Assembly (NCBI GenBank): GCA_963556255.1
Contig: OY744616.1
Span: forward strand, 6,229,956-6,293,955
Reading direction: 5' to 3'
DNA: 64,000 nt
Source of the DNA: Allolobophora icterica
Lineage: Eukaryota > Annelida > Clitellata > Crassiclitellata > Lumbricidae
The position numbers and the translations under genes were made by a program. Each line of letters begins with the position of its first letter. Position 1 is the first letter of the stretch. Below are positions 11,701 through 21,000 of this stretch, one piece after another. The notes below the pieces were generated by a model. The model searched no databases. It had not been told where the DNA came from and saw only the letters and a program-made list of their open reading frames with translations.

Positions 11701-14700
11701 CATTATCTATTTATTATTAGTCATTTATTATTAAGTGTCACTACTATCAAATGATCAAGTATCAATTGATGGCACTGAGCAATTGTGAGTGAAGGACTTG
11801 CTCAAGGATCCTACAGAGTAACCGTCTCACGGAAGGCGACTCGAACCCTTACTCTCCGCTTTACAAGGCGAACGCTCTAACCATCCGGTTACCGTGCCCT
11901 ATAATTATTAAGCTGCCAATCCAGCATCACCTTTTTACCAAATCAACTGTTGTTTTTTTGCCAACTAAATGTTACCTTTTTGTGAATGAAATGCCACCTT
12001 TTTGCCAACTGAATGCCACCATTTCTCCAACTTAATGTTACCGTTTTACCAACTGAATGCTACCTATTTACCAACTGAATGCCACCCTTTTGCCAACTAA
12101 ATGCTACCTTTAACCAACTGAATGCTACCTTTTTACAAACTGAATGCTACCTTTTTGCCAACTGAATGCTACCTTTTTACCAACTGAATGCTACCTTTTT
12201 ACCAACTGAATGCTATCTTTTTGACAACTGCATGCTACCTTTTTGCCAACAAGTCGTCTGGCGGCCCAGTGACAGTCGACAAGTTGCCAGATGCCTTTGA
12301 TGAGTACGGCGTTCCACGAGTGTTGACCTTGTTGTCCTACAAACTTGTTTCCCGGCTTGTACTCGGCTCCTTTTGCGTATCCGGTCAAAGTCTTGCAGTG
12401 AAGGTTTGCGTAACTGAAAAGACCAAAACAAAGATCATGGCAAAACTCTTTTTATTAGTTCATGCTTCATTATTATTATGATTATTATTATTGTTACCAT
12501 TACTACTACTACTACTACTACTATAATACTATTATAATTAGTACTATTAGTAGTACTATTCCTATAGCTGCTATTTTTGTTACTGCCATTTATTAGTAGT
12601 ACTCTTATTATTCCCAGTATTATTATTACTATTAGTACTATTAATTTTTATTATTACTATTGCTATTATTAATTATTATTACTATTATTAGTAGTACTAT
12701 TATTTTTATTACTATTATTATAACTATTAATGCTATTATTATCAGTGTGACTGACCTGCAGAGTGTTTCGTAGACACGCGCATACGTTGTTTGACCGTTC
12801 TTAAGACTCATGAGTGTCTCCTCGGGTGATGCCTTCTCGTAATCAGTAAAGTTCAGTTCATTGAGATCTTTGGAACAAAGCCACAGGAATATGGCTCTAC
12901 AGGACAAAGCAAAACATACCTTGTCAGGTATGGAAAGATAATACAGGTAAGGAAACTTAGACACGAATCTGCCTGTGTCCACTAGGTAAGGTAAGGCAAG
13001 GCAAGGTAAGGTAAGGCAAGGAAAGACAAAGCAAGAAAGGTAATGTAAGGCAAGGTAAAATAAGGCAAGGTAAGGAAGGTAATGTAAGGCAGGTAAGGAA
13101 AGACAAAGTAAGGAAGGTAAAGTAAGACAAGGTAAGGAAGGTGAGATAAGGTAAGGCAAGGTAAGGCAAGGCAAGGAAGGTAAGGCAAGGCAAGGTAAGG
13201 AAAGGAAAGGCAAGGAAGGCAAGGTAAGGCAAGGAAGGTAAGGCAATGTAAGGAAGGTAAGGTAAGGCAAGGCAAGGTAAGGCAAGGCAAGGTAAGGAAA
13301 TGCAAGGAAGGTAAGGAAAGGCAAAGTAAGGAAGGTAATGTAAGGCAAGGCAATGAAGGTAATGTAAGGTCAGGCGAGGAAAGTACAGCAAGGCAAGGTA
13401 AGGTAAGAGCATGATACGACAACTGCACAATTGTTACAGGCCCACAATCACAGTCCTCAGGTGTTCCAGGGGCTGAAGGAGACGCTGCCCAAAGTAAAAA
13501 AAAACCGACAATCATTTCACTGAAGATTACAGGAATCGTAATTGGCAACTTCTATTGTGCCGGTGTCATATGTATAAAGCATCAATCGATGGCACACCAA
13601 AATCAGGTCACAGACAGGTCAATACACAGAAAGCCAGACTACTGAAACAGGGGGGGGGCGGGTTTCGGCCAACTGAAAAAGGCAGATTGAATTTTCATAG
13701 ACTTCTGCAACATTCCAGACCATTCCCACTCAAAAGCAGGGTGCAGAGGAATGGCAAGTTACACTCGGCAGTTCAAAAATCAAAGCGTAATTTCGAAAGA
13801 ATTGAAAGACAGTAAGATGTTCAAACAGTACGTAATAAGCTCCTAAATACCTCTGTGACCCAATGCGTAAACCTCTATCTGCTCTCTCTTCCCGCCCTCT
13901 TCGGTCTGCTGACCGCCTTGATCCCTCGCGCAAGGACTTCAATGGCTCAGCATCGTGTTTTTGCCATCCTTGGCCCTTCCTTATGGAATGACCTGCCCCC
14001 TCTCTCCGTAGCAAGATATTGCTTGGGATCTCGCCCTCTTCTCTCCGCTGCCTAAAGACTTTTCTTTTCCCTTGGGGCTGACACGCTGGGAGCGCCTCTG
14101 AATAGTCTATGCTGTGAGAGGCGCTTTATAAATAATCGTATAAGATAAGATAATACATTGCTTTGTAAATGACTGAGACAAAGAACACTGGCTGCTTTGT
14201 TTACCTGGCTCCTTTGCTTACCTGGCTCTGTCCAGCTCGTTGGTGATGTCACGAGCGAAGATCAAATGCCACAGAATGTCACGGAAACTGCCGTGATCCT
14301 TCTTGGAAACCTGTCAACCAAATATTAACCTATGTAAGTAAGCATCTAGATCCCTCGCTCTAACCCAGTGCTGTCCAACCTTGTCGACATCGCAGGCCAA
14401 TGAAACAATTTTATTGAAGCCTAGGGCTGCATCAGTAAACTCAAAAGCAATGACTAAAATTTATTGAAAATTTCTAACTGTATTAAAATTTATTATGCAT
14501 TGCAATAATTATTTAATAACCAGTGAATAATAGCATGTATGTATGTATGTATGGCATGCTTTATAATAAATAGTTCAGCACTACAAACTATATCAATAAA
14601 CGTTCAAGCACGTTTTTAGTGAGATATTTGGCTTTGAATTGTGCTTGCAATTTCTTATTTTCAGTTGGTATTCTGCTTGGGCGGGCCACTTAAAATCAGC

Positions 14701-15042
14701 TCGCAGGCCGCATGTTGGACAACACACGGCTATAACCAATCAGCATATCCCAGGGTGGAAACCTTAGATTAGATTACAACATGGACATATGTGGCAGTCT
14801 CAGTGTATGAGGGCAGGCTTCTGATATCGATGACACCCCCCTAACACACACACACAGCCACACAGAACCAAGCCCACCACACACACACACACACACACAA
14901 ACAAACACACATACACCCTCATACACACATACAAACACACACCTGCACACACACACAGACACACACACAGACACACACACACAAACAAACACACATACAC
15001 CCTCATACACACATACAAACACACACCTGCACACACACACAG

Positions 15043-15073
<31 letters not shown>

Positions 15074-18000
15074 GGCACACAACCTGACACAAACACACCG
15101 ACACACACACACGCACACACAGAGGCACACACACACACACACACACAAACAGACAGACACAAACACACACACACAGACAGACACAAACACACACACACAG
15201 ACAGACACACACACACACACACACCTCAACAGCATGGGTGTCAATATCCTTGAAGACATTCGTGTCCTTGAAGAGTTTCTCGCTCGGTGCCTTGGCAACC
15301 TCTGGCTCCGGAGCATCATCCCTGTCCACCAGCTGGACTGCTTCAAAGTCTTCAGGTGGCTTCACGTCGATCTCGCTCGTGTAGACTTCGCTCGAGTGTG
15401 GCTTGTACTCGTGTTCCGGTTCGGCGACCCGCGTCGGCAGGATCTTTTCGGAGGAAACTTTCGTGGGTTGCTGACCAAATGGATACTCGGCCGTCAAGTA
15501 CAGCGATGGTGACGCTAAAGATAAAATAGAAAATGTTTTCTTTTTACGTACTTATTTCACACGTATATTTTATTCATTACGTACTTATTTCACTTTATTT
15601 TCACACCACTACACAAAGCAACATTGTCTAAATTTCCCTTACCCCTAATGCCAATCCAATTCTAAACACCATCTGCCACGCCCAAATAACTCATTTCACA
15701 TATACCGGTCTATAGCTTCGCTTCAAGGATATGGAATGCTTCTGGTGAGTCTCCCTTGAAGTGGAGCTATATAAATTTACAATTACTTCATATGATACCA
15801 TTACCTAAATTCCCCTTACCTCTCTTGCTGCTCCAATTCAAAACACCCTCTGACCTGCCCTACACTTGAACCCTGACCTGGAAACGAACCCAACCTTACC
15901 TGGTCATTCTTTTGACTGATTACCCATAAACAAGCTTGTTCCTATGACGTATAATCATTCACTGGGCACTGGAGAAACATCGAGATTATGATTACAATTA
16001 CACACATTTAAAGCTGCCCTATTTTACAGACATTTAGGTTACCCTATTTTACTCACATTTAGGCTACCCTATTTTACCGACATTTAGACTACCCTATTTT
16101 ACCCACATTTAGGTTACCCTATTTTACCTACATTCAGGTTACCTTATTTTACCCACATTTAGGTTACCCTATTTTACCCACATTTAGGTTAACCTATATT
16201 ACCGCAGTGTTACCTACCGTCTCCTCCAAAGGCATCAACTGTGGTTTCCCATGCCTTAGCTTTCAACGGGTGCTAGAGAAATCTCAAGATCATGATTGCA
16301 ATTACACAGATTTAGGTTACCCCATAGTACAGCAGCGACACCTACCAAGGGCGTCGACAGAGTCATAGGATGGTTTGTAGAGCGCTCTGTCCTCAAGCGA
16401 AGGGTCAATGGGTCGCCTGGATATTCGTTTCACGACATCGGGCACCTTTCCATATGTTATCAGAGGTGGATCCTTCGTGTAGGAGCAGAGGTATTGGCAG
16501 ACGTGTGTGAACATGTCTCCATCTTTGTTTGGGTCATTAGCGAAGATCTCGAGACCATATTCGCCCTCTTTCGGTAAATCGACAAATACGATAACCTGTT
16601 TAAATGTAAAGTAACCAAGCGGTTATGTAAAGCAAGCACCAAAGCAATGGTAACAGTGATCAACAGTGGGGCGTGGTGGCTCAGTGGTATGTTCGACTTT
16701 TTGTGACCGGAGGGTTGCAGGTTCGAATCCCACTCTAGCGGCTGCGTACGGACCTTGGGCAAGTCCTTCACTCACGATTGCTCGTGGTGCTTCGGCGTGA
16801 AAACTCCGACACAGTATCAATGCTGTAGTCGGGAGCGCCTCTTAGTAGTAGTAGACTTGAGGAGGCGCTATAGAAATATCCTAAATAAGTAACAAAGCAA
16901 TGGTTTCAGTGATTAATTGTTTTAATTGAGCTTATTACTTGTTATTGTTTGTCAATTGTGAACATTAGTTATGGTTGTAATAATACATTTCAAATCACTT
17001 CAGATGGCATCCTATCATACCTTATCATCCTCTGTCTTCACAGCCAGCGCCTGCTTCAGTTCTCCATCATCAATTCCAGGCCGGACGAGCCGAGCATACA
17101 CCCTCATGTCACCATGTTTATCGAACGGTACTTCCACATGTCCATTTGGCGCCATAAGAATCGCGTCCCGGTTCTTCGGTGTCAGTCCATACTGCGACAC
17201 GAATGCGTCCGGCCCCCAACTAACATCAGAGCAGGTCGGGAACGCGACCGGGTCGGCCTTGGCAGGTTCATCACAGACGACCTTGTACTCGCAGATGGCC
17301 TTGTACGTGCCCTCCGTCGTTTCCGGGTCATCGGGGACCAGGTTCGCGAAGACGATGAGGTAGTAGTCGCCCTTCTGCGGCAGACGCAGGTAGTACACGA
17401 CCTGGTCGTCCTTTGTCTCCTGAACTGTGTAGCTGCTCAGCTCAACGTTGCCGACCTTCTCGGAGAAGGAGTCGCCATAGCCGAGCTTGAAGGTGAAGGC
17501 CGTCTGGTTGGTCAGCCCCAGGGAAACAGTAGTAATTCCTACAAGCAAAAGCATACTGTAATTGTAATTGCAAATTTATATAGCACCAATTTGTACATAT
17601 ACAATTTTTTGTAGCTCCTCTGTATTATACTGTGTCGATGTACCATAATCGTTAAATTTGAATAGTAACACTTTAAGAGAAGCTCCTCAGAGGCGCTCCC
17701 AACCCAACAACACCAAACCACGATCGAAAAGACTGGTTTCCAAACGCTTGCGGAAAAGGGGCAAAGAAAGACCAAGAAGTTCATTTCGGAGGTTGCTATG
17801 GCTACCTATTCCAGAAAGATGGACCGACCACAGGGAAGCTTTCATGGAGTACTGGAATTTCGAGCTATGTGGACAACCATGTTGCCTTGCATGGCAGAAC
17901 GCATTGGATATGTAAACACATGGAAAATGTAAACACAAAGAAAATATAAACAAATAGAAAATGTAAACAAATGGGATATGTAAACACATGGAAAATGTAA

Positions 18001-21000
18001 AATACAAGGGATATGTAAACACATGGAAAATGTAAACAAATGGAAAAAAATGTAAACAAATGGGAAATGCAAACACATGGGAAATGTAAACTCATGGGAA
18101 ATATAAACACATGGAAAATAAAAATATGGCATTTAAAAAATCTGCACAGAGAGCACCCCTGATTAGTTTTCTCTCTGAGTGGTGCAGTATAAATGTTCGA
18201 TTACAGTTACAAAGTTACAATCCAAACAGAGGCTGACCATGTTTAGTGCTGATGACTCCCCGAGAACAGTCCGGCAGGAGATACATTCCGGTAGTAAAGA
18301 AGTACGACTTCACAAGCGCGTACTCCTCGAACTTTTCCTTCGTGATCGGCGTGTCGAGGAGCAGCCAGGCAGGGTCCTCCGGGTAGTGGGTGTACGCCAG
18401 CTGCTCCGGTTCCGCGATGAAGTAGAAATCGTCGTACTCGTAGACGAGGTTCTCCGGAACATTCTGCTCCGACTGGAGAAACCGGGTCGCCCAGTGACAA
18501 TCGATCAGCTGCCAGTTGCCATCGATGTAGATGCCATTCCAGCTGTGGTTGATCGGCCGGTTCGTGATGGCCACTCCTGGACGATAGTCCACACCCTTGG
18601 CCCATCCACAGATGGTGAAGCACGGCAGGCCCGAGTGGCTGAAAAGACAGAAAACAAGAACGACGAGGTAACTGGAGGTGCTACATGAAGTATTGTGATA
18701 CATCCATGGTTGTCCGGAGGGGGCCTCCTGGATATTGCGCATATTTTACAGAAATAACAATTTTTTATTATTATGATTATTGTAACAGTCCCAACACAAT
18801 TTTCAATGCGAAAAAACACTTAATTACTTTAGGTAAAGTCTTTGACCATTATTTATTTTGAAAGTTGTCACGTGTTCTGTGTTCACGAATAGTATTTTAC
18901 TCCCCCTACAAAAATTTTGCCCCCTACAAAAAATACATTAACAAAATGTAAACATTATAAAAACAAACTACTGAGAGCAAGGAACTTACCGAGCAAGGCA
19001 TTCAAATATACGGGCGTAAGTCGCCTTTCCAGTCTTGAATGCAGACAGCAGCTGCTCTGGGGAGCCAGACCTTTCGTCCGGGAAGCTGATCTTCGTCAAG
19101 TCAGCACACGTCAACCAACGAAATATCACCCTAAAATAAAATGAATTAAATTATTAAATTAAATTAAATAGCAACAATTAATTCACTCCACATGATGCAA
19201 ATATCCTCAAATTCCTTAACATGCTCCGTTTCACTTAACTGCCTGTAAAAAGAAAAACTTGCATAAATAAATGTTTGTAAAATAAATGTAAGTATGTATA
19301 AACTAGATGTTTGCCTGTCCAGATGGTAAGAAAAAATTTGAAAATTTATTTTCCAATTGTACAGGCGGTATTATTTATCGGTGCTACATCAAATAAAGTC
19401 ACGAATGGCCGTTTCGGCACCTAAGTAAATTAGTTTAATCGCGTTTATTTATCGGCACTGTATCAAATCAAGTCGCATAAGTCCGTTTGGACTGGTGTTC
19501 AGTTTGTCACTTTGTTATATAGCTGGCCGGTTTAAACCAGTTAAGGTCGCTTGTGTAAGGTGTTCGCCACCTAAGTAAATAAGTTTAAGCCTGTTTTAAG
19601 TCGTTACTTTAAAAGAGCAGTCGTTTAAGGTATATTTATATTTACTTTGAGTGTGGCCATTTTGTAAGCATGACGTCACTGGTCATGAATATTCATTAGT
19701 TGGAAACAGCCAATGAAAGGAGCGCAACAGGACAGACATTTCTATTCGTTTATTTTATTAATGTACGTATGAATAAATGCATGCACGAATAAATGTTTGA
19801 ATGAAAAATGTTTGTATGAATAAATGTATGTGTGAATACCTGTACATGTGAATAAATGTATGTATGAATGGATGTATGCATGAATAATGAATCCAAGACC
19901 AGTGCAACGTTTTCTATGGGTTACAAAGCACAAATAACGTTCCACGAGTGAAACAGTGAACTGACAAAGTTTTAAAAGCATCTTCCACTTGCCTCGCTCT
20001 CTCCAACTCGTTCAGCTTATTCCTGAAGCACAGGTTCCAGATCAGATCACGGAAGGTCGAGTACCTCTTCTGCGACTCCTATCCAAGCAACAGATAGACA
20101 AAAAATTGTGTCAGCTTTACAAGATAAAAACCTGAAAAATACTCAACAGCAGCCAAAGAAGTCTAGAAGTACTCTCATTAAATGTACTTTAATGAACTTA
20201 TGAAAGCAGTAGAATGAGAACATAGTGAAGGAAATTCTCATTGATCTAACTGTGACTGTACATACAGCACTTAATTCATAATACAATACAACTGTATTCG
20301 ACACTGCCTGTCTTCCGAAGTTCAAAAGTGCACACACGAACATACGACACAACATCTAATTTGCTTGAAAAACTTAGTGATGGCCGTAGGGGAGTAGGCT
20401 TGAACCCCTACTCTCCACGTTACAGGCCAAGAACTTTAACCAGTAGGCTACTGTGGCTCATAATATGTACATATGTACATGTGGCCATGCACATATTTCT
20501 GTATGCATGCAAGTATGTACATTGTACAAACAAATATATGTACTGATAGGCTCTTTTCAAGCACCTCTCAACAGCCACATTTCTAACTTTTGACAGGTAG
20601 TGTGATGTTCGAGTTTTTATGTACTTCTTGAAAGCAATACTTCTGAGCACTGCATTTGGCAAACGATGATAAATTTATGGTGTCACATTTATCTAACACG
20701 GTGTCATGTATATCTAACATGGTGCCACGTATATCTAACATGGCGGCACGTATGTCTAACATGGTGTCACATATGTCTAACAAGGTGCCACGTATGTCTA
20801 ACATGGTGTCACATATGTCTAACAAGGTGTCACGTATGTCTAACATGGTGTTACGTATGTCTAACATGGTGTCACATATATCATTTCCGCGCCTCAGATT
20901 CGCATTTCTGTGTGACTTTGCGCGCGTTAAAAATGTTTGTAATAATAATAATAATCTAACATGGTGTAAACTATATCTAACATGGTGTAACGTATACCTC

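Larger units (their letters stand above)
11357..15514 (-). other. KY-like gene, linker and module 2 transglutaminase-like core (exons 7-11)
   Basis: Exon 7 (15514-15225) is an acidic, proline-rich linker ending [15 protein letters not shown], similar to the [16 protein letters not shown] end of exon 1. Exons 8 (14310-14222) and 9 (12896-12756) match exons 2 and 3 in length (89 and 86; 141 and 141 nt) and phase. Exon 10 (12413-12239) holds YAKG, H716 of HSWN and D731 of VDCHWA, spaced exactly as in module 1. Exon 11 (11614-11357) continues with [17 protein letters not shown]. The helix reads [13 protein letters not shown], again without Cys at the catalytic position. Confidence 0.8.

Noticed and set aside
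12641..13548. Long Leu/Pro/Tyr-rich minus-strand open frames
   Set aside because: They translate the AAGGT/AAGGC satellite in three frames at once; no family similarity, and the real KY exon 9 lies at 12756-12896.
14774..15222. Cys/Val-rich open frames
   Set aside because: Translations of the CA microsatellite; only 15225-15514 is coding.
16672..16750. tRNA gene (A and B boxes present)
   Set aside because: No cloverleaf can be closed, and the sequence continues into a repeated SINE body with a target duplication.
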